From contig CANREP010000009.1 in assembly GCA_947629685.1 (NCBI GenBank), forward strand, positions 1 to 64,000: a DNA stretch of 64,000 bases. Direction: 5' to 3'. Position numbers and translations under genes: made by a program. The notes beneath the pieces are model-generated. The model was not told where the DNA came from, searched no databases, and saw nothing but the letters and a program-made list of their open reading frames with translations. This document shows positions 44,747-53,717 of the stretch, piece after piece. Each line of letters starts with the position of its first letter. Within the stretch, counting starts at the first letter, position 1. The DNA is from an uncultured Phascolarctobacterium sp. (GTDB taxonomy: Bacteria > Bacillota > Negativicutes > Acidaminococcales > Acidaminococcaceae).

Positions 44747-45007
44747 CTATTCTTCATCTTCGTCATCGCTTTGAACCAATCGATTGGCAACAGTTTCCGG
44801 CTGTACGGCCGAAAGAATGATATGGCCGCTGTCCGTAACAACCACAGCGCGGGTGCGTCTGCCGTAAGTAGCGTCGATCAGCATTCCTTTATCGCGGGCT
44901 TCCTGAATAATACGTTTAATCGGCGCCGATTCCGGGCTGATAATGGAAATAATACGATTAGCCGCTACAATATTGCCAAACCCGATATTTATAAGCTTGA
45001 TATCCAT
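44747..45007 (-). CDS. remA: RemA-like DUF370 DNA-binding regulator
   Basis: RemA of Bacillus is an extracellular-matrix regulator that forms ring-shaped DNA-binding oligomers. The 86-residue protein matches with [59 protein letters not shown]. The yicC-remA-gmk order is conserved. Whether it regulates matrix genes here is unknown; the name reflects family membership. Confidence 0.9.
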   Translation of the reverse strand: MDIKLINIGFGNIVAANRIISIISPESAPIKRIIQEARDKGMLIDATYGRRTRAVVVTDSGHIILSAVQPETVANRLVQSDDEDEE

Positions 45008-45025
45008 TAAACCGCTGACCTCCTG

Positions 45026-45925
45026 CTATTCGATATTTTGAATCTGTTCTCTGATTTTTTCTATTTCAGCCTTGATTTCCACAACTATCTGCGCCAAGGT
45101 ATAATCGTTAGCCTTGGAGGCGATAGTGTTTGCTTCGCGGTTAAACTCCTGGATCAAAAAGTCCAGTTTCCGTCCTACCGGCTGGTCAGAAGCAATAATC
45201 TGTTTAAACTGCTTGATATGACTTTTTAGCCTTACGATTTCTTCCGTGATGCTGGCACGGTCGGCAAAAACAGCTACTTCCTGCAGGATGCGTTCCGGCT
45301 CTATAGCGATATTATGTTCCGCCAGCAAACCGTTCAGTCTTTCTGTCAATTTGGCTTGGTATTCCGCTACGACCTGCGGCGAACGCTGTTCGATCAGCGC
45401 CAGTTTTTCAGCGATTAAGTCGGCACGGTAGATAAAATCTCCGTAGATATTGCCTCCTTCTACTGTCCGCATCTTGACCAGATTATCTACCGCCATCGTC
45501 ACGGCTGCTTCTACCTTGGGCCAGACGCTTTCCACGTCAAAGAAGCCTTCCTTGACATTGATGACATCCTGGCAACGCGCCAGATACATGACTTCCGCTG
45601 CAGTATTGATACCTATATCACTGACGCCGATGGAAGAACCGATTTCCTGCAGCGCCTGATGATAAGCGGCTGCCAGTTTTTTATCGACTTTTAAAGTACA
45701 GTTTTCACTGCTGGTATAATCAGCATTTATATATACGTCAATGCGGCCTCGATTTACCGTTTTCAGGATAGTTTTACGGATTTTATCTTCCAGCGGATTC
45801 AAAAAGCGCGGCAATCTTATAGATACTTCATTATAGCGATGATTGACTGTTTTCATTTCCACCGTAATAGAAAAATCGTTATCTTCATATTCACCGCGTC
45901 CGAAGCCGGTCATACTTTTCAGCAC
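45026..45925 (-). CDS. yicC: YicC family endoribonuclease
   Basis: The 299-residue protein starts MLKSMTGFGRGEYEDNDFSI and ends in the conserved DUF1732 region (VGRKLDFLIQEFNREANTI, ASKANDYTLAQIVVEIKAEI). YicC has been shown to be an endoribonuclease in E. coli and Bacillus. RBS GGAGG is followed by ATG. It is the first gene of the yicC-remA-gmk-rpoZ-coaBC run and is divergent from rqcH. Confidence 0.94.
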   Translation of the reverse strand: MLKSMTGFGRGEYEDNDFSITVEMKTVNHRYNEVSIRLPRFLNPLEDKIRKTILKTVNRGRIDVYINADYTSSENCTLKVDKKLAAAYHQALQEIGSSIGVSDIGINTAAEVMYLARCQDVINVKEGFFDVESVWPKVEAAVTMAVDNLVKMRTVEGGNIYGDFIYRADLIAEKLALIEQRSPQVVAEYQAKLTERLNGLLAEHNIAIEPERILQEVAVFADRASITEEIVRLKSHIKQFKQIIASDQPVGRKLDFLIQEFNREANTIASKANDYTLAQIVVEIKAEIEKIREQIQNIE

Positions 45926-46145
45926 AGAACTCCTCCTAACTATTGATCAGGGAATTTTACTATGATTACTAAAATAGTCTTCACTTATCTTGAAAATTTA
46001 TTATAGCATATTTTTCAGCTTTTTTCAGCGTTTTTCCAGCTCAGTGCAAAAATTATTCTCACTCAGAGCAAAAAATCCCCTAACTGCAGCCCACTTTTTA
46101 CGATAGCTTTGTTATAATATATTCATCATCACAAAGGAGTTTATC

Positions 46146-47879
46146 ATGAATTTAGAAGGCTTGACATTAAGATTACTTACCGAATATTTAAATAAAAACC
46201 TGCTGGGCAGTAAAATCTATAAAATCTCTATGCCCACACCACATTCCCTCTTGTTCCTCGTCAAACGTGAGCGCGCCACCGCAGCCGTACTGGCAGATCT
46301 TGGCGGTTGCGGCCCCATTATCTACCTGCCGGATAAACTGCCGGAAAATCCTGATACGCCGCCTGCTTTCTGTATGCTGCTGCGTAAACATCTGGAAGAA
46401 GGACGTATTAACAAGATAACACAAAACGGTCTCGACCGCGTTATCACCTTAGAGGTAGACCTTTTAGGCTCCAGCAGTAAGATAATCACAAAAAAAATAA
46501 TCTTTGAGCTGACCGGCAAAAACAGCAACATCATCCTGCTGCAGGATAATATTATTTTAGACGCGCTACGGCATGTTAATGCTCAGCAAAGCAGCTACCG
46601 CACTATCCTGCCTGGTAAAGAATATATCTCACCGCCGCCTCAGGCAGGCCTCGACCTGCTGCTCAACGAGCCTGCAGCCATTACCGGGCATATCGCTGCC
46701 ATTCCTGCAGCCAATATTTTGAAAGCCCTTATCAGCGGTACGGTCGGCATTGGTAAAAGCACGGCGCTGGCCTTGCTGCAAGCAGCCGATATTCTCCCCC
46801 AGCAGATAGCTTTGTCAAACGCCGAAAAGCATCAGCTGGCTGCTCAAATCTCCCTGCTGCAGCAAAATATGCAGCGGCAGGAAAAAGTCTATGCGGTCAT
46901 CGGCAAAAACAACCAGGTAAAAACCCTTCTCGTCCTCCCGCCGGCAGCACCTGAAGAAGGCACATATATAAAAGAATTTGCCTGTATCAATGACGCTGTA
47001 AAATTTGCCGCTGCTTTAAAACCGATCCAACTGCCTAAGCATGAACATCTGCAAAAAATAACGGCGGCAGAAATCAGCCGGCAAAAGAAAAAACTATCGG
47101 CTCTGCAAAGCGATCTTGACAAAGCGCAAAATGCTGACGAGCAGAAAATTTATGCCGATACCCTTATGGCCAATATCTACCAGCTGAAAAAAGGTCAAAG
47201 CAAGGTCAGACTATATAATATCTATGATAACAGCCCGGTCGAAATAGAACTTGCACCCGAGCTGACTGCAATCGAAAACGCCCAGGCTTATTACAAACGC
47301 TATAATAAATATAAACGTGCCCAGACGGAAATCTGCCAACAAATACAGGCTACAGAAGAACTGCTGCAATATCTCGGCAGCATTGAAGCTTCACTGCTAA
47401 CAGCAGTTACCAAAGCGGAAATCGACGAAATTGCTCAAGAACTGACTGCTGCCGGTCTGCTGCGCAACATCAAGAAGAAAAATAAACTGCCGACCGCCAA
47501 ACCGCAGCCGCTGCAGCTGCGTCTCAATGAAGACAGCGTCGTCTATATCGGCAAAAACAACCGTCAAAACGATTATGTCACCTTCACCCTTGGCAGTCCT
47601 AATGATTTATGGTTCCACACCAAAGATATTCCCGGTTCACACGTTATCCTGAAAACCACGCTCTCCCAGCCCGCAACTGACGATATCGAAACAGCAGTCC
47701 AACTGGCCGCTTACTTCAGCAAAGCACGCAACAACAGCAATATACCTGTGGACTGTACCCAGCGCCGTTTTGTCAAAAAGCCCAGCGGCAGTAAACCTGG
47801 CTTCGTCATCTTTACCCGCCAAAAAACCTATTTTACTACTCCTGACACGGCAAAAATAAACAAGCTGCTGGAAAAATAA
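46146..47879 (+). CDS. rqcH: Ribosome quality-control protein RqcH (NFACT family)
   Basis: RqcH binds obstructed 50S subunits and recruits Ala-tRNA to add alanine tails to stalled chains. The 577-residue protein has NFACT-N (residues 1-175), helical coiled-coil middle (about 250-430), and NFACT-R (DUF814) with DLWFHTKDIPGSHVIL. The residues D97 and R98 (in QNGLDRVITL) match the D97/R98 pair needed for alanine tailing in Bacillus. RBS AAAGGAG precedes ATG. Annotation as fibronectin-binding protein would be misleading. It faces ydcF with a 3-base gap. Confidence 0.94.
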   Translation: MNLEGLTLRLLTEYLNKNLLGSKIYKISMPTPHSLLFLVKRERATAAVLADLGGCGPIIYLPDKLPENPDTPPAFCMLLRKHLEEGRINKITQNGLDRVITLEVDLLGSSSKIITKKIIFELTGKNSNIILLQDNIILDALRHVNAQQSSYRTILPGKEYISPPPQAGLDLLLNEPAAITGHIAAIPAANILKALISGTVGIGKSTALALLQAADILPQQIALSNAEKHQLAAQISLLQQNMQRQEKVYAVIGKNNQVKTLLVLPPAAPEEGTYIKEFACINDAVKFAAALKPIQLPKHEHLQKITAAEISRQKKKLSALQSDLDKAQNADEQKIYADTLMANIYQLKKGQSKVRLYNIYDNSPVEIELAPELTAIENAQAYYKRYNKYKRAQTEICQQIQATEELLQYLGSIEASLLTAVTKAEIDEIAQELTAAGLLRNIKKKNKLPTAKPQPLQLRLNEDSVVYIGKNNRQNDYVTFTLGSPNDLWFHTKDIPGSHVILKTTLSQPATDDIETAVQLAAYFSKARNNSNIPVDCTQRRFVKKPSGSKPGFVIFTRQKTYFTTPDTAKINKLLEK

Positions 47880-47895
47880 TTTTTACAGCAGCTTG
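47861..47895. repeat. Inverted repeat spanning both stops of convergent rqcH and ydcF
   Basis: CAAGCTGCTG (47861-47870) pairs with CAGCAGCTTG (47886-47895), and the loop contains AAAAA and TTTTT that can extend the stem. It includes the last codons of both genes. It could act as a bidirectional transcription end signal. Confidence 0.6.
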
Positions 47896-48641
47896 CTGGC
47901 TAAGATACCGAGATATTCATGTAAAGCAAGATAACTTATTTCTAAAGCATCCTGACGCGGTACAAAACTGAAAATATCAACGACCGATTGATCACTAATC
48001 TGATAATCACAAGGATACGGCAAGAATGTAAAATAGCCGTCGTTGTTTTGTCCGGCAAAATTTGTCAGACTGCGTTTCATATGAAAAGCAGAAGTTACCA
48101 AACATACTTTTTGTACACCAAGTTCACGGCAAATAGACAATGCATGGGCAGCATTTTCTGCCGTATTCCTGGCCTTGTCTTCCACAATGATCATACTGTC
48201 GCTTATCCCCAGATTGAGCAGTACTTTCCTGCTGATATGCGCTTCATTACCTGATTCTGCAAAAACCTGCCCACCCGTAATCATAAGCGGTATCTGCAGC
48301 TTCCTTTGCAGCTGTGCAGCCGTCAGCAGTCTATTTGCCGAAAATCCGCCTAACTCTCCGTCATTGTTAAGCATATTATTGCGTCCAGATGCTCCGCCGC
48401 CCAATACCACGATGATTTCTGCCTGCTCTACCTTACCGGGCTGTATATCCTCCAATGGCCGCATCAGCATACCGGCAACCCAGCCGGTAGATAACAAATA
48501 CATCGCTAAGGTAACAGCAGCCACCAGGCAACGTCCTCGCTGTTTATGGTAATACATATACAAGGATATAAAAAGCAGGGCTGCAATAAATATTCCTGGA
48601 GGCAACAACAACGCTGCAATCAGCTTGTGTACATAGAGCAT
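47883..48641 (-). CDS. YdcF/ElyC-family membrane protein (DUF218)
   Basis: A 252-residue protein with two N-terminal membrane segments (about residues 4-30 and 36-58) and a DUF218 domain. IIVVLGGGASGRNNML, RLLTAAQLQRKLQIPLMITG, EDKARNTAENAAHAL and CLVTSAFHMKRSLTNF are family motifs. ElyC of E. coli is involved in envelope integrity and peptidoglycan synthesis; the exact role here is unknown. AAGGAGG precedes ATG. Confidence 0.88.
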   Translation of the reverse strand: MLYVHKLIAALLLPPGIFIAALLFISLYMYYHKQRGRCLVAAVTLAMYLLSTGWVAGMLMRPLEDIQPGKVEQAEIIVVLGGGASGRNNMLNNDGELGGFSANRLLTAAQLQRKLQIPLMITGGQVFAESGNEAHISRKVLLNLGISDSMIIVEDKARNTAENAAHALSICRELGVQKVCLVTSAFHMKRSLTNFAGQNNDGYFTFLPYPCDYQISDQSVVDIFSFVPRQDALEISYLALHEYLGILASKLL

Positions 48642-48706
48642 AACATACCTCCTTTTTTACCACGATATTAACGTCAATCAATCCATCTGTCAATACAGGC
48701 AGAGAT

Positions 48707-48739
48707 AAAAAACAGCCAGTAAAATACTGGCTGTTTTTT
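48707..48739. terminator. Intrinsic terminator after the nitroreductase gene
   Basis: A 15-base perfect stem (48707-48721 with 48725-48739) and 3-base loop, with A and T runs at its ends. It lies between the nitroreductase stop and the ydcF leader. Confidence 0.8.
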
Positions 48740-48752
48740 ATCTGTTATAAAC

Positions 48753-49562
48753 TTATTGGAAATCAACTTTTAAATGCTGACGTTCAGGCATCCTTTTAAA
48801 TTTATATTTAGGATATCCTAACATCAATGTACCTACTACTTTATGCTTAGGCGGAATATTGATTAAATCGAGCAGCGGCTGATAACCAGCAATACCGCAA
48901 GATTGGATAAAGCCTGCAATCGTCGTCCCCAATCCTATTGTAGGCGCAAACAGCTCCGCATAAGCCCAACATTGCTCTGCATTGCTGACGCCGGTAACAT
49001 TCAGTCTCCTTGCCAGCGCAAAAACCAGCACGGGAGCCTGGCGGGCAATAATATCCTGCCCACGCTCGCGGTAAGCACGCAGCACCGTCATAAAATAACG
49101 CTTGTTTTCAGTACCGGCCGCAACTTCCTCATCCATCCAGTCCGCAACAGCATCGGCAATAGCTTTTATTTTTTCTTTATCTCTTATTACAATATAATAC
49201 ATACCCTGGGAATTCCCTGCAGTAGGCGCATAACGGCAAATATCCAGCAGCCTGGTAATCTCTTCTTCAGACGGGACTGCGTCTTTAAAAACACGTACGC
49301 TTCTGCGCATCCGCAAAAATTCATAAGCGGTATCCGCTGACAGCACAGGCATTGTAACAGGGCGCTGTTTTTCCAGCGGAGTATATTTATTATCAAGAGC
49401 GCCTGCCGGACAAACTGCCACACAATGACCACAGCTCATACAGCCGCGGTCAAAATGACATTCAGGCCCATTTTCTCCCATGGTAAGGATACAAGACGGA
49501 CAGCACTCCACACAAATTCCGCATTTCAAACATTTTTCCTGATCAACCTGCAATAAATCCAC
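48753..49562 (-). CDS. Nitroreductase family protein with N-terminal ferredoxin domain
   Basis: The 269-residue protein joins a 2[4Fe-4S] ferredoxin (CLKCGICVECCPSC and CMSCGHCVAVCPAGAL, residues 11-50) to an FMN-binding nitroreductase domain (FLRMRRSVRVFKD, RYAPTAGNSQGMYYIVI and LGLGTTIAGFIQS-like GLGTTIAGFIQSC). Such fusions pass electrons from the Fe-S clusters to the flavin. The substrate is unknown. Start is GTG at 49562 with AGGTG 6 bases upstream. It is next to a small protein of unknown function. Confidence 0.9.
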   Translation of the reverse strand: MDLLQVDQEKCLKCGICVECCPSCILTMGENGPECHFDRGCMSCGHCVAVCPAGALDNKYTPLEKQRPVTMPVLSADTAYEFLRMRRSVRVFKDAVPSEEEITRLLDICRYAPTAGNSQGMYYIVIRDKEKIKAIADAVADWMDEEVAAGTENKRYFMTVLRAYRERGQDIIARQAPVLVFALARRLNVTGVSNAEQCWAYAELFAPTIGLGTTIAGFIQSCGIAGYQPLLDLINIPPKHKVVGTLMLGYPKYKFKRMPERQHLKVDFQ

Positions 49563-49572
49563 TTAAAACACC

Positions 49573-49965
49573 TCAGTCTTCAAAACAAATAAATTCCAGC
49601 CCGCTGAAATCTGCCATATAGCGGGCATCCTTATAGGCCTTGGAAACCAATTCCTTATCGCCTTTTTCCACGCCATCTGCGTTAGCCAGTCCCAGATAGG
49701 CACACGCTGATTGGGCGTTAAATTTTTTAGCCTGCTCCAACAAAGCTGCCTTATCAGCATCATTGATTTTACCTTTATTAGGATATATATCTGTTGAAGC
49801 TATAATAAACGTCAGCTGCTCGCCGTTCTTAGCCACAATATGCGGCAGGCTATTTCTATCCGGCTGAGCAAAATCAATATCATAACCTTTGTTTTCCAGA
49901 TATTGGATAAGTACCTGCAGTCCGAATTCATGAATCTCCTGTTCATTCATTATTTCTCTGCTCAT
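49573..49965 (-). CDS. Hypothetical protein, small alpha/beta
   Basis: A 130-residue soluble protein that I do not recognise. It starts with helices (HEFGLQVLIQYLENKGYDI), then PHIVAKNGEQLTFIIASTDI, KAALLEQAKKFNAQSACAYL, and YMADFSGLEFICFED. The order helix - strand - strand - helix - strand recalls the PD-(D/E)xK nuclease core, with possible D in YDIDFAQPDR, but the usual ExK is not clear. ATG at 49965 follows GGAG. It precedes the nitroreductase by 10 bases and may be cotranscribed. Confidence 0.72.
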   Translation of the reverse strand: MSREIMNEQEIHEFGLQVLIQYLENKGYDIDFAQPDRNSLPHIVAKNGEQLTFIIASTDIYPNKGKINDADKAALLEQAKKFNAQSACAYLGLANADGVEKGDKELVSKAYKDARYMADFSGLEFICFED

Positions 49966-50035
49966 CATTACACTCCAGTTGCTCGATAATTTTATTTTAA
50001 ACTCATCTGACTAATCAGTCAACCTTTTGCGGCTC

Positions 50036-50080
50036 ACAAAAAGAAACCCATTGGCATAGAAGCATCTATCCTCTGGGCTT
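50036..50080 (-). terminator. Intrinsic terminator after murB
   Basis: On the minus strand AAGCCCA pairs with TGGGTTT around an inner GGATAGA/TCTATGCC stem, followed by CTTTTTG. It ends the TCS-to-murB gene run. Confidence 0.65.
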
Positions 50081-50094
50081 ACGTATTTATTAGT

Positions 50095-51006
50095 TTATTC
50101 CTCTCCTATAACAAGAACTTCAGTTTGCAGCTGCACTCCATGCGCCGCTTGAACACGTTCCTGCACATCCTTGATTAACTGCAACACGTCGGCAGCGGTA
50201 GCGTTGCCAATATTAACAACAAAGCCCGCATGTTTATAGGAAATCTGCGCTCCTCCTACCGTATAGCCCTTTAAGCCAGTCTGCTCAATCAACGTGCCTG
50301 CATAATATCCCGGCGGACGTTTAAACATACTGCCTGCGCTGGGAAGCTCTAAAGGTTGCTTGCTGATACGGCGTTGGCTGAAATCGTCCATTTTAGCCAA
50401 GATTTCCCGCTGCTCAGCTTTCTTCAAAGCTACTGTTACAGAGGTCACGATCAGGCCGCTGTTTTGCAGCGCCGTCTTTCTGTACGCAAACTGCAGCTCT
50501 TCAGCTGACAGCACCGTAACATTACCAGCAGCATCCATCACCCTGACAGACGCTACCACATTCGACATCTCGCCGTCATAAGCACCGGCATTCATGTATA
50601 CTGCACCGCCGATACTGCCAGGAATACCCACTGCAAATTCCATACCAGTAAAAGAATTTTCTGCAGCTTTTCTGGCAGCAAGCGCCAGTGAAACACCGCT
50701 GCCGAAAGTAATCCCGTTTGCCTCAATCCTGATTTCATTCAGCATATTACCCAGCTTAATTACCAGGCCGCGGATTCCTTTGTCACGTACCAACAGATTT
50801 GAACCATTCCCAATCAGCGTTACGGGAATATCGTTAGCAGCGGCTCTTTGGAGCAGGCTGCTGAGTTCAGCCTCATTTTTCGGCATAGCCATCATATCTG
50901 CCGGCCCGCCGATACGGAAAGAAGTATGCCTGCTCATCGGCTCATCCAGCAATAAAGGTCTATCGGTGCAGCCAGCAAAAACATCCTGCAATTTGAGGCC
51001 CTTCAT
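50095..51006 (-). CDS. murB: UDP-N-acetylenolpyruvoylglucosamine reductase
   Basis: MurB makes UDP-N-acetylmuramate for peptidoglycan. The 303-residue flavoprotein has TSFRIGGPADMM, IGNGSNLLVRDKGIRGLVI (FAD binding), GMEFAVGIPGSIGGAVYMNAG, the catalytic serine in PSAGSMFKRPPGYYAG, and the C-terminal acidic residue in EVLVIGEE. It is of the short type IIb. The start overlaps the ylbF stop (TAATG). Confidence 0.96.
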   Translation of the reverse strand: MKGLKLQDVFAGCTDRPLLLDEPMSRHTSFRIGGPADMMAMPKNEAELSSLLQRAAANDIPVTLIGNGSNLLVRDKGIRGLVIKLGNMLNEIRIEANGITFGSGVSLALAARKAAENSFTGMEFAVGIPGSIGGAVYMNAGAYDGEMSNVVASVRVMDAAGNVTVLSAEELQFAYRKTALQNSGLIVTSVTVALKKAEQREILAKMDDFSQRRISKQPLELPSAGSMFKRPPGYYAGTLIEQTGLKGYTVGGAQISYKHAGFVVNIGNATAADVLQLIKDVQERVQAAHGVQLQTEVLVIGEE

Positions 51007-51347
51007 TATTTTTCACCAACAACTTCCTTTACCACATCATTGATAGACTTAGTAATATCAGCCATCATCATCTGAAAACGCATAAATGCATTCAAATATT
51101 CCATTGCCTCGCTTTTCAGCGCCAACAGATTATAAAGATTTTTGATTTTCTCTGTTTTTTCTGCCGGAGCTTCCTGCCCCTGATATTTGGCAATTTCAAC
51201 TTCCTGATTAAGCTGCAGGAATTCATCTACCAGTTTCTTTGTTTCAGGCTCTTTTGCCAGCAAGGCGTTAGCCTCTTTTAATTTTTTGAATTCATGGCTT
51301 TCGCGCATTGCTTTCGCCAATTCATTAGCACAATCATATACGTTCAT
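51006..51347 (-). CDS. YlbF/YmcA family regulator
   Basis: A 113-residue helical protein with MNVYDCANELAKAMRESHEF, KKLVDEFLQLNQEVEIAKYQ and a C-terminal FMRFQMMMADITKSINDVV, typical of PF06133. Bacillus YlbF, YmcA and YaaT form the Y-complex that directs RNase Y; rny is in this window at 21739-23283. Whether a Y-complex exists here cannot be told. ATG at 51347 is chosen because the GTG upstream is part of GAGGTGA. Confidence 0.85.
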   Translation of the reverse strand: MNVYDCANELAKAMRESHEFKKLKEANALLAKEPETKKLVDEFLQLNQEVEIAKYQGQEAPAEKTEKIKNLYNLLALKSEAMEYLNAFMRFQMMMADITKSINDVVKEVVGEK

Positions 51348-51373
51348 TTGTTTCACCTCAGTAAATATAAATA

Positions 51374-52426
51374 TTAACGTAAAGACTCTAAAGGAATATT
51401 AAGATGCGCATAACCTGAGCAATCTCCATACTCAAAATGCCACCATTCCATCTCAATACCGGAGAAGCCGTATTTTCCCATTATCTCCCTTAAAAGGCTG
51501 CGCAGATAACGCTGTTTTTCCGTACCGCCGGCATAAGAAGCATACTGCCGCATAGACGGCTCGTCAAAACCGCTGATCATTTCAACGGGAACACCGCTCT
51601 TAATATCGTACAGGCTCACATCCACAGCTAAGCCAGTATTATGCACGCTTCCCTTTAAATCAGGATCCTCCAGCATAAATTTTTTATTATCAGGCAAAGC
51701 CAGATACGCCAGCTTACTTACGGCCCAGGGACGATAAGCATCCCAAACCATAATGCCGAAGCCCCAGGTACGCAGTTCTTTATTTACCTGTTCCAAAGCG
51801 GCGGCCGCATTGTCCGCCAAATACATATCAGCTGTTGTATACAGCGGAGCGCCAAAACAATTCTCACTGCCTGCATAAACTGGCGACAGCTTGATATCGG
51901 GAACTGTTGCCAGATTCACCAGCCGCGCTTGCTCGCCAGATGCCAGAGCAGACGGCATCGCGGCTTTATCAGCCTCGCTGCGCAATAAATCCCAGTTGTC
52001 GACAGCCGGAAACCTAAACGGCAAAGCGTTTTCACCATTGCCGGTGCCTAAAAAATACCGGCTGTAGCGATGACCGCCTACCTTACAGGTAATCCCATAA
52101 CCTTCTTTGTCCCGCTCAAAACTTACATTCGCTTCCGAACCAGTGATAGGCCCGGCTTCATTCATCAAATATGAGTCAAAATGCTCTTTCTGTAAAGGAA
52201 AGATATTGGCCCTGGCAAAGCAGTTATCCTCACGCAAAGTGCGATACAGCAATTCAAGATTACCGTCTTTTTCCCTAATCAGGATATTCTCGCCATTACC
52301 ATAATAAAATCCCAGGATATATTTTACATCCTTAGGCATGTCAGCAGGTACTCCGGCAGCCGCCAGACCCTGCCAGCAGAAAATCAGGCCGGCACAGACA
52401 CCGGCCAGAAACTTATTCATTTTCAT
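51374..52426 (-). CDS. Exported D-Ala-D-Ala dipeptidase (VanX family) with extra N-terminal domain
   Basis: The 350-residue protein starts with a signal peptide (residues 1-23, GLIFCWQGLAAAG). Residues about 28-185 form a beta-rich domain of unknown type. The C-terminal M15D catalytic domain has R232 (AYRPW), the SxHxxGxAxD motif with zinc ligands H262 and D269, E327 and H330 (EMEWWHF). It would hydrolyse D-Ala-D-Ala outside the cytoplasm, recycling D-alanine from peptidoglycan. The VanX used in vancomycin resistance is cytosolic, so resistance is unlikely. The start shares one base with the amidase stop. Confidence 0.85.
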   Translation of the reverse strand: MKMNKFLAGVCAGLIFCWQGLAAAGVPADMPKDVKYILGFYYGNGENILIREKDGNLELLYRTLREDNCFARANIFPLQKEHFDSYLMNEAGPITGSEANVSFERDKEGYGITCKVGGHRYSRYFLGTGNGENALPFRFPAVDNWDLLRSEADKAAMPSALASGEQARLVNLATVPDIKLSPVYAGSENCFGAPLYTTADMYLADNAAAALEQVNKELRTWGFGIMVWDAYRPWAVSKLAYLALPDNKKFMLEDPDLKGSVHNTGLAVDVSLYDIKSGVPVEMISGFDEPSMRQYASYAGGTEKQRYLRSLLREIMGKYGFSGIEMEWWHFEYGDCSGYAHLNIPLESLR

Positions 52427-53202
52427 TATTGGATCAGCTCCCTGCGCACATCTGCTAACGCATTAAGACGATGCCGCACCCTGTCGATATCAGCAAGATC
52501 AATAGTGTAAGATATAACTTCTTCTCCCATGCCGCCTTCAGCCAAAATTTCACCGCTGGGAGCGATAATCATGGAATGTCCATAAAAAGGAGCTCCCTTA
52601 AACTGTCCGGAACAGTTGACAGCTAAAAGGAAGATATGATTTTCTGCTGCTCGAGCCTGCGCCAATAAACGCCATATATCTCCTCGTGACTCCGGCCATT
52701 CAGCAGGGCAGACTATAATTTTTGCTCCCTGCAGCGCCAGATGTCTAAACAGTTCTGGGAACCTGAGGTCGTAACAGATGGTAGACGCGCAGCGCACATC
52801 ATCCAGCAGAAAACTCATAAAATTATTTCCGGGCGCAAAAAAATCCTCTTCATTAAAAAGGCCGAACAAATGCACCTTATCATAAAGGCTTACTATTTTT
52901 CCGTCCCGATTGACTGCTACGGCTGTATTGTAAATCTTACCATCGTGCAGCATAGGCACAGACCCGGCAATAATATTACATTTATACTGTGCCGCTATCC
53001 GGCATACTTCCTTAATTACGGGACTGTCAGGCGTTTCCGCCTCCTGCTGTAATCTGCTCAGCGAATATCCTGTAGTCCATATTTCAGGCATAACAATCAG
53101 GTCGTGATTGGCAGCGGTTTCTTCCAGAAGCCGCAATCCCTTGGCTACATTTGCCGCTTTGTTTTTCTCCAAAACTAGCATCTGCAGCAGCGCTATTTTC
53201 AT
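52426..53202 (-). CDS. Carbon-nitrogen hydrolase, omega-amidase/Nit2-like
   Basis: The 258-residue nitrilase-superfamily enzyme has the catalytic triad E (VMPEIWTTGYS), K (YDKVHLFG) and C (STICYDLRFPE). The motif set is closest to omega-amidase (YafV/Nit2), which deaminates alpha-keto-glutaramate as a metabolite-repair step. Substrate is inferred only from family. It overlaps the yqeG stop by 4 bases (ATGA) and the dipeptidase start by one. Confidence 0.88.
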   Translation of the reverse strand: MKIALLQMLVLEKNKAANVAKGLRLLEETAANHDLIVMPEIWTTGYSLSRLQQEAETPDSPVIKEVCRIAAQYKCNIIAGSVPMLHDGKIYNTAVAVNRDGKIVSLYDKVHLFGLFNEEDFFAPGNNFMSFLLDDVRCASTICYDLRFPELFRHLALQGAKIIVCPAEWPESRGDIWRLLAQARAAENHIFLLAVNCSGQFKGAPFYGHSMIIAPSGEILAEGGMGEEVISYTIDLADIDRVRHRLNALADVRRELIQ

Positions 53203-53717
53203 AATACGCGCTCCTTAGGCATTTTACCGCTGCTGATAAGACGATTGATTAAAAATTTCTCCAGCTTACGGGTGCAGCGGGTAATGAAATGTTCTTTACC
53301 GCCCAAAGACTGTACCCATACAACAGGCAGACCGGAAATCTTAGCTCCCAGTACGTCAGTCAAAAGCTGATCGCCGACAAACAGTATCTTGCCGCCGCCC
53401 ATACCTTTGACAATACGTTTGTAACTGAGCGGCAGCGGTTTTGCTGCGCGCATAACAGCTCCTAAGCCGGTCTGACGCACGATACCTTTTATACGGTCGC
53501 CGCCGTTATTGGAAATAAGCGCTACATTGATTCCCTGCTGATGCAGCTGACGAATCCAGGTCATTGCCCTGGGTCCTACAAGATTTTTGTCACGCGGCAG
53601 TAAAGTGTTGTCAATATCAACAACAATCTTCATATAACCATTGCGTTTCAGCCATTTCGGAGAAAGATCAAACAAACTTTTTATTCTGTAATCTGGACAT
53701 ACATACTTTAACATCAT
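53199..53717 (-). CDS. YqeG-type HAD phosphatase (HAD-IIIA)
   Basis: A 172-residue protein with MKIVVDIDNTLLPRD (DxDxT nucleophile motif), ALISNNGGDRI (motif II), KPLPLSYKRIVKGM (Lys) and GGKILFVGDQLLTDVLGA (acid pair). Family PF09419; in yeast it is Gep4, a phosphatidylglycerophosphate phosphatase. Bacterial YqeG may have this or another substrate. It overlaps the kinase stop by 4 bases and the amidase start by 4. Confidence 0.88.
   Translation of the reverse strand: MMLKYVCPDYRIKSLFDLSPKWLKRNGYMKIVVDIDNTLLPRDKNLVGPRAMTWIRQLHQQGINVALISNNGGDRIKGIVRQTGLGAVMRAAKPLPLSYKRIVKGMGGGKILFVGDQLLTDVLGAKISGLPVVWVQSLGGKEHFITRCTRKLEKFLINRLISSGKMPKERVL

Noticed and set aside
51374-52426. Vancomycin-resistance interpretation of the VanX-like gene
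   Set aside because: The protein has a signal peptide, and no VanH or VanA/B-type ligase is present. An envelope D-Ala recycling role is more likely.
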